From FEN-1297 sp963710735 (GTDB lineage Bacteria; Bacteroidota; Ignavibacteria; Ignavibacteriales; Ignavibacteriaceae), in NCBI GenBank assembly GCA_963710735.1, contig CAVQBN010000006.1, forward strand, positions 124,001 to 188,000: a stretch of DNA of 64,000 nucleotides. The letters run 5' to 3'. Positions 9,198-18,010 of this stretch are shown here, one piece after another. Within the stretch, counting starts at the first letter, position 1. Each line of letters begins with the position of its first letter. The notes beneath the pieces were generated by a model, which worked only from the letters and a program-made list of their open reading frames with translations, did no database searches and was not told the origin of the DNA. Both the position numbers and the translations under genes were made by a program.

Positions 9198-9734
9198 ATG
9201 AAAGTTAAATACATTTTTGTGCTTATTATAGGGCTAGCACTTCTCAATATTTCTTGTGCAGATCATAAATACCAAACTGAAAAGCAGCCTGCACCGGATA
9301 CTTCTGAAAATCCTCCAGTTCAACATCAGAATAATGCGACTATTCAGTCTCAGCCAAATAGCCAGTCAGCTCAAGCCGCAGAAAAGTCTAAATATAAATT
9401 CCCTGACGATAATGGAATCGGACCGATAAAAGAAGTTAAATTAGGCCCGCTTAATAAAAGTCTTGCTGAAAAGGGAGAGAAAATATTTAGCACAAAATGT
9501 GTTGCATGCCATCAACTTGACACAAGATTAGTCGGCCCGCCATTAAGAAATATTACTAAAAAAAATACTCCCGAATTCATCATGAATTATCTTTTGAATA
9601 CTGTTGATATGCAGAAAAAAGATCCTATAATGAAAAAATTAGTTGATGAATATAAAATCGTTATGCCGGATCAGCAATTAACTAAAGATGATGCAAGAGA
9701 AATTTTAGAATATTTTAGATCTGTTGAAAAATAA
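9198..9734 (+). CDS. Monoheme cytochrome c, probable lipoprotein
   Basis: Paralogue of the cytochrome at 4045-4539. The start is ATG 9198, with GGAGG at 9188-9192; the TTG at 9186 overlaps the ribosome binding site. The signal sequence ends LALLNISC, a weak lipobox, so lipid anchoring is likely but not certain. A Gln/Pro/Ser-rich linker of about 45 residues follows, then one cytochrome c domain with CVACH and a probable methionine ligand in VMPDQ. The shared pattern IGPIKE-KLG, MNYLLNT, MQKK and VMPDQ shows the two genes arose by duplication. The linker would let the heme domain swing between partners. Partners are unknown. Confidence 0.87.
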   Translation: MKVKYIFVLIIGLALLNISCADHKYQTEKQPAPDTSENPPVQHQNNATIQSQPNSQSAQAAEKSKYKFPDDNGIGPIKEVKLGPLNKSLAEKGEKIFSTKCVACHQLDTRLVGPPLRNITKKNTPEFIMNYLLNTVDMQKKDPIMKKLVDEYKIVMPDQQLTKDDAREILEYFRSVEK

Positions 9735-9804
9735 AGTAGCTGATTTAAAGGATAGAGAGAAGAGGGATTATTTTATATATGTAATTTTTTATTTATAATA
9801 CTTA

Positions 9805-10252
9805 TTAAAATTCTTTTTTCATAAAAATTCTATCAACTACTTCAAATCCATAAAATTCATATAAATTTTTTCGCAGATGGATTGAAATTATTTACTTGAA
9901 GATGAATTGCATGAATATCATTCAATTTGCACTGCTGTTCAATAAATTTGAGAGTTTGTTTTCCAATTCCCTTCCGTCTAAAACTATCCTTGATAAAAAT
10001 TTCATCTAAAAGTGCATTTCTTCCGCCATATTCCATGCTAAATATAAATGTTAGTGTAAAATAACCAATCACTTCTGAATCCGCATTAATCAACCATATC
10101 TTTCCAAGAGATGGGTTTTGAATGATATCAATTATAACTGGGCGAAGAATTTTTTTATTATATTTAATTTGTTCATGTTTATAGAACTCCGACATCATAT
10201 CCAATATTAAATCGATATCATTTTCAGCAGCAATTGTATATTCAATGTTCAT
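9805..10252 (-). pseudogene. GNAT family N-acetyltransferase, frameshifted near the C-terminus
   Basis: Acyl-CoA-dependent acetyltransferase of the GNAT fold. The intact part reads from ATG 10252 and carries the acetyl-CoA loop RRKGIGKQ. In the present frame it stops at 9857 straight after NPSAKKFI, short of the usual GNAT end. Reading one base fewer in the T6 run at 9866-9871 (A6 on the coding strand) restores the expected ending: NLYEFYGFEVVDRIF and then MKKEF to a TAA at 9805-9807. So the gene is either disrupted by a one-base insertion or misread at a homopolymer. The substrate cannot be told. The start lies 13 bases after the stop of the DUF2279 gene upstream on the same strand. Confidence 0.75.
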
Positions 10253-10265
10253 ACATTTTTATTTT

Positions 10266-11339
10266 TTAAAATTTTAGATTCCCCAAACTGATTCGGAATG
10301 GATATAATAATTTAAATTTCGTCCCGGAGCTTGTAAATTCTATTGCTGGAGAAGGAAGTTTTAGAAAATTTAGACTTTGACGTAACCAGTTCCAAAACCA
10401 TCCTCCTTTAGGAAAAAGCTTTACAAAGTTATAGTCAAGTCCAATAATATATCTTCTCTGAGATAATTGATCAGGAGGACCGTTAGGATCGATTTGTACG
10501 TCAACTGCATCTGCTCCGTACCCCACGGCAACATTTAGCCATGGAAGCCAATATTTTTTTAGATTATCCGGCAAAATGTTATAAACATTTAAGGACCACC
10601 AAAAAGTGGAGCTGTTATAATCATCAATAAATGTTCTAGGACGGTTTATGACAGGCTCACCTGTCCATTCTGAAGGAACGTATTGCCATTTCGGTGTAAT
10701 GTTTTGAAGAGCCGGCACATAATGCTGAGACAAAAAGAAAAGCGGACCTAAGGCATCAAAGTACCAATCAGACGGGCTAAATCCCCACTCCTTTGCGAAG
10801 CCATCCTCAGTTTCCACATAAGTCTGATATGCAAGGCCAAAGACGCTTCCCCAAAGAGTAGCATCATCCCATGATAGACCGGAAGCCATCAAACCTTCAC
10901 TCATAACATATGAGGTAATATAACCTCCATATGCATGACCGGCTTTATCAACTTGCATTGCAGAAACCCAATCTTCCTCAAAATGGAATTTACCTCTGTT
11001 TCCGCTCCACCAAGCATGCTGTTGATGAATATGCAGAAATACTATGGCTCCCAGGTAGACTCCTCCGACAATAGCGGTAGTTGTCGGTTCTATTTTTGTT
11101 ATTCTCCTGGGTAAAGAACCATCCATGGTATATCTTCTTTGACCCGCATAAGTAAATTCAGAAAGAGGGACATAAGTGACTGTATCGGCTGATTCAGTAT
11201 TTTTAGTTAATGTAGAATCGGACATATTGTTAAATGCAAAACTAAAAACAGTTTGATATGGGACGAGAAATGTAATGAATATAATTGTAAAAACTATTTG
11301 TTTAAGATTGTAATTTTTAAGTTCAATTTTATTCGGCAT
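10266..11339 (-). CDS. DUF2279 (YfiM-like) envelope protein
   Basis: A 357-residue exported protein with an N-terminal hydrophobic signal segment (about 13-33). The central part contains the DUF2279 pattern DKAGHAYGGYITSYVMSEGL and a following KEWGFSPSDWYFDALGP, which in this family forms a small membrane-associated helical unit. The C-terminal part (LDYNFVKLFPKG, FRISLGNLKF) looks like outer-membrane beta strands. It lies 45 bases after another envelope protein on the same strand (11385-11972), so they may be cotranscribed with the GNAT gene. The function of the family is not known. Confidence 0.7.
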   Translation of the reverse strand: MPNKIELKNYNLKQIVFTIIFITFLVPYQTVFSFAFNNMSDSTLTKNTESADTVTYVPLSEFTYAGQRRYTMDGSLPRRITKIEPTTTAIVGGVYLGAIVFLHIHQQHAWWSGNRGKFHFEEDWVSAMQVDKAGHAYGGYITSYVMSEGLMASGLSWDDATLWGSVFGLAYQTYVETEDGFAKEWGFSPSDWYFDALGPLFFLSQHYVPALQNITPKWQYVPSEWTGEPVINRPRTFIDDYNSSTFWWSLNVYNILPDNLKKYWLPWLNVAVGYGADAVDVQIDPNGPPDQLSQRRYIIGLDYNFVKLFPKGGWFWNWLRQSLNFLKLPSPAIEFTSSGTKFKLLYPFRISLGNLKF

Positions 11340-11384
11340 TTTAATATTCCAGAAATACTTCAGTGAAAATGTTACTTAAGAAAA

Positions 11385-11972
11385 TCAATACGTTCCAAAT
11401 TTAAATGTTAACACGCCATTTAGCCCTTTTAAATCATCTTTGCTAACTCCATAGTTTACACCGTAACTAGTGATGATTCTATAACTAACCCCGGCAGCTA
11501 AATGAAACCATTTAACAATCTTTAATTCCAGATTAACTTCCGGTTCCCACACTAGCAAGTCCTGACTAAAATAATTTGTATGAGGAATGTTTTTATTAGG
11601 TACGGAAAAGGTGACCCCGCCGCCGGCAAATAGCATATCCAAAGATGCATGAACAACAGCTTCCGATAAAAATATATACTCAAACTCCAATCCGCCATAA
11701 TTCAGACCCATTAAGACATCTTGATTGCTTTTAGGATCAACGATTCCGGATTTAACATTGCTAACCAATGCATACAATCCTCCCCCAAGGACAATACTTT
11801 TATTTATCATCCATCCTCCGCGTCCACCAATAATCAATGCGCCCTGGCCTTTTAATGATGTAAACTTAAATACCGGCGCACCAAATGCACTGCTCTCGAA
11901 ATGTTGGCTAAATGAAAAAGGAGAATACAATAAAACTGTACTAATTAAAATTCCCAATACTAATGATTTCAT
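11385..11972 (-). CDS. Outer-membrane beta-barrel-like protein of unknown function
   Basis: A 195-residue protein with a clear signal peptide (about 1-22, ending SFSQ). The mature part is rich in Gly and in alternating hydrophobic and polar residues (GALIIGGRGGWMI, SIVLGGGLYAL), typical of small barrels of the OmpA/OprB-like size class. The C-terminus GVLTFKFGTY ends in an aromatic residue, as barrel proteins often do. I do not recognise a named family. It is first in a minus-strand group with the DUF2279 and GNAT genes. Confidence 0.6.
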   Translation of the reverse strand: MKSLVLGILISTVLLYSPFSFSQHFESSAFGAPVFKFTSLKGQGALIIGGRGGWMINKSIVLGGGLYALVSNVKSGIVDPKSNQDVLMGLNYGGLEFEYIFLSEAVVHASLDMLFAGGGVTFSVPNKNIPHTNYFSQDLLVWEPEVNLELKIVKWFHLAAGVSYRIITSYGVNYGVSKDDLKGLNGVLTFKFGTY

Positions 11973-12378
11973 CCAGAACTCTTATTTTAATAATAAAAAT
12001 AATTTATACGGTCTAATTGAAAAGGACCAGCAATATACAAGGAATAAAAAACCGTCAAATTTAATTTTTTTCTACATTAAAAAATACATTCAAAATTATA
12101 AATAGGGATAGTTTCTTAGTATTTAATAATATGAGTGATATATCCCACCAAAATATTGAAATTAAAATTGGTTATTACCTAAATTACGTTTTCTTCTTGA
12201 CCAGCTCTATTTTTTTTGTTTTAGAAATTACCATTCTCCTAAACTATTTACCACTTACCACTTTTATAATCAGCTTCATTAAAATTTCAGGTATTTTATA
12301 AACTAAATAATGAAGTTATCAGTAACCTTTTACCTTGATTTAAAGTCTAATTTAAAAACATTTTAGGAGTAAATTGGC
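11973..12378. other. Divergent intergenic region with a doubtful small ORF
   Basis: The region lies between genes leading away from each other, so it should hold two promoters. A 56-codon frame (ATG 12131 to TAA 12301, plus strand) encodes two hydrophobic stretches but has no ribosome binding site and may be chance in this AT-rich sequence. TTAGGAG just before 12379 is the ribosome binding site of the next gene. Confidence 0.35.
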
Positions 12379-13320
12379 ATGAAAAAAAAATATTTTTTTA
12401 AAGTTGGGATGTTCAGCCTAGTTTTCTTTTTATTTCTAAGCTTTTCTTCTCTAGCCGGCAACTTTTATTATAAAAAAAGTGATAGTAATCTTAAGGTTCT
12501 TGAAGAAAGAACTTTTAACACAACGCCTGGAAAAAATTTTGAATTAAAAGCATCTGCCGGTGATGTGTTTATTTCAACAACTGATTCGCCGAATGTTAAC
12601 ATTAAAATTTTAGGAAATGAAAAGGCGCAGAAAAATTTTACATTTGAATTTGAAAATACAAGTAATGGTGTAACTGTTACAACGAAGAAAAAAGACAAGT
12701 GGAATATTTTTAATTTATTTAACAATATCAATCTTAGATTTGAAATTACACTTCCTAAAAATTATAATGCGAATGTTTTTACCAGCGGCGGAGATATAAA
12801 GCTTGCAAGTTTGCAAGGAGAAATAAAATTAAGATCTTCAGGCGGAGATATAACAATTAAAAACACAAACGGAAAACTTGATATATCAACTTCCGGAGGT
12901 GACATTACATTAGACAATGCTGTTGGAAATCAAAAGTTAAGCACATCCGGAGGCGATATAGAATCAAATGGATTTAATGGTAATATTGATGCTTCAACTT
13001 CTGGAGGAGATATAAGCTTGAATGGAAGTAATGGAGAAATTAATGCTAGCACTTCCGGCGGTGAGGTAAGACTAAATTACTCAGGTAAAAATCTTGGAAT
13101 CAAATTAAAATCATCCGGCGGAGATGTTGTAGCAAAACTACCCAGTGATTTTAATGCTCATGCGGATCTGCATGCATCGGGAGGCGACATAAATTGTGAA
13201 TTTAAGGCTAACAATGTTGACCATATCTCATCATCAAAATATGAAGCAGATCTAAATTCCGGAGGAAAAACTCTTTATGTAAAAACTTCAGGCGGAGACA
13301 TAAACATTCAAAAGAGATAA
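12379..13320 (+). CDS. DUF4097 family beta-helix repeat protein
   Basis: A secreted protein of 313 residues with a signal peptide (about 1-27). The mature part carries at least nine near-regular repeats built around SGGDI or SGGDV, spaced about 17-22 residues apart. This is the signature of DUF4097 right-handed beta-helix domains, often called putative adhesins. No membrane anchor follows. The ribosome binding site is TTAGGAG. A terminator follows at once, and the gene seems to be a single transcription unit. In other bacteria such proteins sit near anti-sigma or PspC-type regulators; none is adjacent here. The role is unknown beyond an envelope location. Confidence 0.82.
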   Translation: MKKKYFFKVGMFSLVFFLFLSFSSLAGNFYYKKSDSNLKVLEERTFNTTPGKNFELKASAGDVFISTTDSPNVNIKILGNEKAQKNFTFEFENTSNGVTVTTKKKDKWNIFNLFNNINLRFEITLPKNYNANVFTSGGDIKLASLQGEIKLRSSGGDITIKNTNGKLDISTSGGDITLDNAVGNQKLSTSGGDIESNGFNGNIDASTSGGDISLNGSNGEINASTSGGEVRLNYSGKNLGIKLKSSGGDVVAKLPSDFNAHADLHASGGDINCEFKANNVDHISSSKYEADLNSGGKTLYVKTSGGDINIQKR

Positions 13321-13333
13321 ATGGTAATGGTCG

Positions 13334-13374
13334 AAAAGCGCAGTAATGCTAAATTGCAATTTACTGCGCTTTTT
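13334..13374 (+). terminator. Rho-independent terminator after the DUF4097 gene
   Basis: A 13-bp perfect stem (13334-13346 with 13361-13373) around GCGCAGTAA, 14-base loop, T4 tail. It lies 14 bases after the stop codon. Confidence 0.85.
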
Positions 13375-13454
13375 GAATAAACCTAATTCAACGAAATAAA
13401 ACCTTGTTAAATTTGTAACGCTTTCTTAGCTTTATTCAAGCAATAAAATTTATT

Positions 13455-13913
13455 ATGCAAAAACATTTGATATATCATTTCCTATCAGACGATGATTTAC
13501 TCAGGATTTCTCATCGAATTAAGGACGTAGAGAAAACTACAGCCGGAGAAATTTGTGTCAATATAAAAGAACACTTATCTCTTTTTAAGAGACAAAAAAC
13601 TATTCGTGAATTAGCAGAAATAGAATTTTCAAAACTTGGATTACATAAAACACAAGATAAAACTGCTGTATTAATCTTCTTATTATTAGAGAAACGACAA
13701 TTTTATATTCTTGCAGATAGCGGAATAAATAAAAAAGTGCCGGAAAATACATGGGATATAATTAAAGAAGAGATGCAAAAAATGTTTATAAATGGGGACT
13801 TTAGTCACGGGATTTTATTTGGTATTGATAACATCGGCAAAATTTTAGCTGAACATTTTCCGATAAAGCCTGATGATAAAAACGAAATCTCTAACCGTGT
13901 GATAATAAAATAA
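13455..13913 (+). CDS. TPM domain protein
   Basis: A 152-residue protein with the TPM (TLP18.3/Psb32/MOLO-1) fold. Supporting blocks are TTAGEICVNI near residue 30, DKTAVLIFLLLEKRQFYILAD (split around 75-95) and the C-terminal DFSHGILFGIDNIGKIL. There is no signal peptide or membrane helix, unlike YgcG-type members, so this is a soluble cytoplasmic version. In Bacteroidota such short forms often occur next to a LemA or longer TPM protein, but none is here. The family is sometimes called a phosphatase from the plant homologue; activity in bacteria is unclear. Confidence 0.75.
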   Translation: MQKHLIYHFLSDDDLLRISHRIKDVEKTTAGEICVNIKEHLSLFKRQKTIRELAEIEFSKLGLHKTQDKTAVLIFLLLEKRQFYILADSGINKKVPENTWDIIKEEMQKMFINGDFSHGILFGIDNIGKILAEHFPIKPDDKNEISNRVIIK

Positions 13914-14035
13914 TCTGCTGTAAAAGATTCACTGCTAATTTTAATCCACTTCATCAATCCGATCTAAATTTAGGAACTAAAATTATTTTAATTAAGCAAA
14001 GGAGAATTGATTTGGGTAGGTTATAAAATAAATAT

Positions 14036-14055
14036 GGGCAAGTTGCCACCTGCCC
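14036..14055 (-). terminator. Possible terminator for the thioredoxin gene
   Basis: On the minus strand GGGCA and TGCCC form a 5-bp stem with a 10-base loop, 9 bases past the thioredoxin stop, followed by an AT-rich tail (ATATTTATTTT). A short stem, hence moderate confidence. Confidence 0.45.
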
Positions 14056-14063
14056 TTATTAAA

Positions 14064-14399
14064 TTAATTAACTGCTTGAATAAATGGTTTGATTTTACTT
14101 TCTATCATCTGTTTCGGAACTGCACCTATAACTCCATCCACAATTTGTCCGTTATTAAAAATTCCTAATGTGGGAATGCTTCTAATTCCATAACGTACAG
14201 CAATATCCTGATTATCATCCGTATTTAATTTAACAACTTTCAATTTGCCCTGATATTCTTGTGCAATTTCATCCACAATAGGGGCAACCATTCTGCATGG
14301 ACCGCACCATGGCGCCCAAAAGTCAACCAAAACCGGAACTTCTGAATTTAGAACTTCATGTTCAAAATTCATGTCGCTTCCTTCGATAGTGAATTTCAT
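14064..14399 (-). CDS. trxA: Thioredoxin
   Basis: Cytoplasmic disulfide reductase of 111 residues. The active site WCGPC lies at 31-35 within the usual FWAPWCGPCRMVAP. The cis-proline block RSIPTLGIF and the C-terminal GAVPKQMIESKI are intact. The length and lack of a signal peptide fit classical TrxA. The ribosome binding site is AAGGAG just upstream of the ATG. It is single and faces away from the DUF4260 gene start. It would act with a thioredoxin reductase encoded elsewhere. Confidence 0.96.
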   Translation of the reverse strand: MKFTIEGSDMNFEHEVLNSEVPVLVDFWAPWCGPCRMVAPIVDEIAQEYQGKLKVVKLNTDDNQDIAVRYGIRSIPTLGIFNNGQIVDGVIGAVPKQMIESKIKPFIQAVN

Positions 14400-14505
14400 A
14401 ATAACTCCTTCCTTTAAACTATCAATTGGATGCTAAATTTTTTTTAAGGTTTCATAAGAATCGATGTAATCTGCAAATCAGAATTACAATTGTTATTGAT
14501 AAAAT

Positions 14506-14868
14506 TTAATTAGTAATTTTTTCACCAATAATTCCTAAATGAGTATGCTTAAAGTCATCGCTATATTTTAATCCAAAACCCAGAAATCTATCAATAGAGG
14601 AATGGCCGAAAATTATAAGTCCAATAAAAATTAAAGGATAATTAAAAGTATAACTCCCGATTAAATAAATAAGAATAGCTAATCCTTTATGATGAAATGT
14701 ATTATATAAAATTGCTCCGATTTTTGTATTTATCAAATAGCCAAGCATTGAAATATCCGGAGCCAAGATAAATATTAAAAACAACCACCAGGAAAAGCCA
14801 AGTAAGTTAAAAAGGAATAAAGTAAGACAGAACATTCCTAATTCTTCGTACTTAATTATATTTTTCAT
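14506..14868 (-). CDS. DUF4260 family membrane protein
   Basis: A 120-residue integral membrane protein with three to four hydrophobic segments. It carries the DUF4260 features: EELGMF near the start, APDISMLGYL at about 36-45, YNTFHHKG at about 55-62, and FGHSSIDRFLGFGLKY at about 87-102 before a charged C-terminus. The conserved Asp and His residues in these blocks suggest metal binding, but no activity is established for the family. It lies just upstream of the thioredoxin gene on the same strand (106-base gap). Confidence 0.8.
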   Translation of the reverse strand: MKNIIKYEELGMFCLTLFLFNLLGFSWWLFLIFILAPDISMLGYLINTKIGAILYNTFHHKGLAILIYLIGSYTFNYPLIFIGLIIFGHSSIDRFLGFGLKYSDDFKHTHLGIIGEKITN

Positions 14869-14982
14869 AATTGAAATAAGGTTAATTAAAGGTTAATAAT
14901 ATATCTAAAGAAGAGGGACAATACTTATTTATTGTTTCCTAAACAATTTGTAATATTTTTATGTTTTTAAATTTATTAAAAA

Positions 14983-15846
14983 TTATTTTATCAACATCAA
15001 TTTTTTTACTGCCGTAAAATTATTTACCCGCAGCTTATAAAAATAAATTCCGCTTGGCAGATTTGAAGCATTAAAATTTACATGATGAATACCGTCAGGT
15101 TCATATCTATCGACTAAAGTACTCACCTTTTTCCCAAGAACATTATAAATAGTCAATTGCACTAAACCGCTTTTGGGAATAGAATATTCGATCGCTGTGC
15201 TCGGGTTGAATGGATTTGGATAATTTTGATAGAGATTATATTCCTTGGGAATATTGGAATTAGGTTTAACTGCCGTTGCTGTACCAGATAAAGAAAGATC
15301 ATCAAGAATAAAATAAGAACCTACGTGATAATCAACTCCGCCGGACGGTCCCCAAATTGTAAACTGTATTATGCAAGTGTCGGGCACTTCAGATGATAAA
15401 TAGGTTATATTGGACGAAAATAATTTATATGAAGAGGAAGGATTTAAACTATCCACACTAAAAGCCATTTGCTTACCGGCTTTCATCATGGTAACATTCA
15501 CTATGAATATATCCCCGCTGTCCGCAGAAAATTGATAATAACCATTTAGATTTGAATATCTCTGACTAATTGGAAACCCTTCTCCTTTTTCCCCTGTTTT
15601 GATAAACGGATTAATAATTGAAAGAATTCCGCTTAGTGGTGTATCTATCACTTCACCCTTAAGCGCGTAAGATCCAGAGTGAGCTTTAGTAGTTCTTGTT
15701 ACATTTGTATAAAGTGTATTTGCATTTGAAGTAGACCAATTATCAGGTTGCCCGTTTGTCCAATTCTCAAATCCTCCATTGGGAACTTGTGCAAAAGTTA
15801 AGGAAACAATAAAAAAAGATAATATCATCCCCCTTATCTTTTTCAT
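14983..15846 (-). CDS. Secreted protein with type IX secretion C-terminal sorting domain
   Basis: A 287-residue exported protein. A signal peptide (about 1-19) leads to PNGGFENWTNGQPDNW, the start of a carbohydrate-binding-like beta-sandwich common in T9SS cargo (about 20-190). The C-terminal 80 residues are a type A sorting domain: YQNYPNPFNPSTAIEYSIP, then GIYFYKLRVN and a basic end KKLMLIK. Such domains direct proteins through the type IX secretion system to the cell surface. There is no catalytic domain, so it is probably a surface or binding protein. The sorting domain is one of the best taxonomic clues in the window, matching the style common in Ignavibacteria. Confidence 0.9.
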   Translation of the reverse strand: MKKIRGMILSFFIVSLTFAQVPNGGFENWTNGQPDNWSTSNANTLYTNVTRTTKAHSGSYALKGEVIDTPLSGILSIINPFIKTGEKGEGFPISQRYSNLNGYYQFSADSGDIFIVNVTMMKAGKQMAFSVDSLNPSSSYKLFSSNITYLSSEVPDTCIIQFTIWGPSGGVDYHVGSYFILDDLSLSGTATAVKPNSNIPKEYNLYQNYPNPFNPSTAIEYSIPKSGLVQLTIYNVLGKKVSTLVDRYEPDGIHHVNFNASNLPSGIYFYKLRVNNFTAVKKLMLIK

Positions 15847-16394
15847 ATTTATTCCTTTCTAAGGTTAAAATGTGTAGAACAACCTTAAATGTTTTCTTTA
15901 ATTTATATAAATTAGTAATGTCACAACAACCAATAATAATCCCCTCTTTATTAACTTAAAAATTAGACAAAGTTTTTTATTAAGGTGAAATCTTAATATT
16001 TAAGTACTAAAAATTTCACTCCTAAGAGAAGCTTAAGTCAAAAATTGATCATTAGGTTTTTATAAACTAAAGGAAATATAATCAAAAGTCAAAAACATTC
16101 TATCTGATGTGCGCTCAAGGGCTTAAGTTATGTACGATTTACATCATATGAAAGCATAAAAGAACGAACGGTATTTTCATTTTTAGTTAATTGCTTTTAT
16201 ACCACCTAAATTATTAAGTAACTTTATTTTTCAATAGCAGTTTAAATTACATATATCAAGCGTAAATTTGAATAAAAATACTTTTTCTAAAAAAATATTT
16301 GACTTTATAAATTTTAAATATGATTTTCTTAACTAGAATATTTAATAATTATAAATCGGGGACACATTTCAGCTAATTTAAATTCACTAATACT
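15847..16394. other. Divergent intergenic region, no gene seen
   Basis: About 550 AT-rich bases between a minus-strand and a plus-strand gene. It must hold both promoters. No open frame, RNA gene or strong hairpin stood out. Confidence 0.5.
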
Positions 16395-16787
16395 ATGTTT
16401 ATAAAGTTATTTTTTTTATTTGCAGTAGTGCCCATAATTGAACTTTATCTTCTGTTAAAAATAGGCGCTATTATTGGCCCTTTAAATACTATAATTATAA
16501 TCTTGATTACTGCCAGCGTAGGTGCATTCCTGGCAAAACAAGAAGGTTTTAGAGTAATAGGGAAAATTAACCGAGCAATTCAAGAGGGAAAAGCTCCAAC
16601 ACGAGAATTGTTAAGTGGATTTTTCATTCTTATAGGAGGTTTCCTTTTACTAACGCCTGGCTTTTTAACAGATATTGCCGGAATTACAATGTTAATTCCA
16701 CCAATTAGAATAATTTATTGCAGAGCTGCTGAAAAATTTATTCAGAAAAAATTTGATCTCGGCAAGTGGAACTCAGATAGTTTTTAA
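16395..16787 (+). CDS. fxsA: FxsA family membrane protein
   Basis: A 130-residue integral membrane protein. The family pattern is clear: FAVVPIIELYLLLKIG at the N-terminus, then the GFRVIGKINRAIQEGKAPTREL amphipathic segment (split at about 50-72), and GGFLLLTPGFLTDIAGITMLIPP. Three hydrophobic segments are present. In E. coli FxsA overproduction relieves phage T7 exclusion by the F plasmid; its normal role is not known. The gene stands alone between divergent and convergent neighbours. Confidence 0.9.
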   Translation: MFIKLFFLFAVVPIIELYLLLKIGAIIGPLNTIIIILITASVGAFLAKQEGFRVIGKINRAIQEGKAPTRELLSGFFILIGGFLLLTPGFLTDIAGITMLIPPIRIIYCRAAEKFIQKKFDLGKWNSDSF

Positions 16788-16871
16788 CTTCTGTTTTTGC
16801 TCAGTGAAATATTCAAAGGATAGAGATAAAAAAGCATCTCTTTAAAGGGGGAATTAAGTTTGAATATAAAT

Positions 16872-17621
16872 TTATAATCCGATTTGTTTTTTCAGCCAAT
16901 TTGGACGATCACTTGTAATTCCATCCACTCCATAATCTATTAATTTCTTGGCAATTTCAGTTTCATTAACAGTCCATACAAACAGCTTTAATCCTGATTC
17001 CCTGACTTTATCAACTAAATTACGATTTATAAATTTTGAGTATTTGATATTCAATCCATCGAACTTATTCTTTAATGCAATATTAATTATTTCATTTTGA
17101 TTTAACTTCCAAAATTGTAAAAATCTTCTTTCAATTCTTTTCAACCAAAATATTTCATATTCATTAAATAGAGCCCTGGCTTTTTTTAAAGTAGTAAAGC
17201 TGAATCCAATTAATTTTATCTGATCTGATTTAATGTTTGAATCTGCAAGAATAAATTTAAGTCGATTCAAAATTTCCGGTCCGCATTTAATTTCAATAAA
17301 TAATTTCTTATTCTTTGGGATAGTATCGAGCACTTCTTCCAATGAAGGAATTTTTGCCTTTGTCCATTGATTTCCTTTATACATTCCAACATCTATTTTT
17401 TTAAGAGAATCAAGAGACTGCGATGCAACCTTTAAATAAATACCTCCCACCCTATTAGTGTTCCCGTCATGGATTACTGCAATTTTATTATCTTCTGTTA
17501 AACGGACATCTATCTCAACTGCATCATCATCTCTTTTCCATGCAAGGTTTATAGACTGAAGAGTATTTTCCGGTGCGTCAAACGATTCACCACGATGCGC
17601 AATGAAAATTAAATTATTCAT
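16872..17621 (-). CDS. Glycerophosphodiester phosphodiesterase
   Basis: Cytoplasmic GDPD enzyme of 249 residues, hydrolysing glycerophosphodiesters to glycerol-3-phosphate and an alcohol. Catalytic and metal sites are present: HRG at 9-11, the ENT of APENT, EIDVRLTEDN at about 37-46, and VIHD at about 49-52. The C-terminal KLFVWTVNE and GVDGITSDRP blocks are typical of the TIM barrel. There is no signal peptide, in contrast to GlpQ. It faces the FxsA gene and no lipid gene is adjacent. Confidence 0.93.
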   Translation of the reverse strand: MNNLIFIAHRGESFDAPENTLQSINLAWKRDDDAVEIDVRLTEDNKIAVIHDGNTNRVGGIYLKVASQSLDSLKKIDVGMYKGNQWTKAKIPSLEEVLDTIPKNKKLFIEIKCGPEILNRLKFILADSNIKSDQIKLIGFSFTTLKKARALFNEYEIFWLKRIERRFLQFWKLNQNEIINIALKNKFDGLNIKYSKFINRNLVDKVRESGLKLFVWTVNETEIAKKLIDYGVDGITSDRPNWLKKQIGL

Positions 17622-18010
17622 TTATTGCTGCGGTCTTAAAAATAAAAAATGATTTCATATTATTTATCATAAGAAAAAATAATTTATTAAAGGCTAAAAA
17701 TAAAATTCAACTTGACTTGATTTAAGCCAATTAAATACTTAAAATAATCTGCAAATTTTTTATTTGCTTTATTAACTTATTAAAAAAGCTAAAAAATAAA
17801 TTTATGGACACTCAAGTTAATATACTTAAAAGCGGGGAAAATTTTGACCCACTATTTTTTTAATATAATGATAACCGCTGGTACTTAATAATGCCCTTAA
17901 ATTATAGTGTGTATTATGTTGACCGCCCGTAATAATATTTATTCTTTAAAATGAAAAAATAGAATGGTGTTTTCTAAATCCCTTTTAGTAAAAAAAATTG
18001 TGGGAATAAA
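17622..18010. other. Divergent intergenic region, no gene seen
   Basis: AT-rich sequence between a minus-strand GDPD gene and the plus-strand TonB receptor operon. It should contain the operon promoter. The only clear element is GGGAATAAA just before the GTG start at 18011. Confidence 0.5.

Noticed and set aside
11725..12105. Plus-strand frame overlapping the outer-membrane protein gene.
   Set aside because: It covers the antisense of a signal-peptide-bearing gene and its translation is proline and asparagine rich without a family pattern.
12379..13320. Repeats in the DUF4097 gene considered as a DNA repeat array or CRISPR-like structure.
   Set aside because: The repeats are at the protein level (SGGDI) with varying codons and spacing; they belong to a beta-helix protein.
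16820..16856. AGAGAT/ATCTCT hairpin between fxsA and the GDPD gene as a terminator.
   Set aside because: Only six base pairs, no T run; too weak to call.
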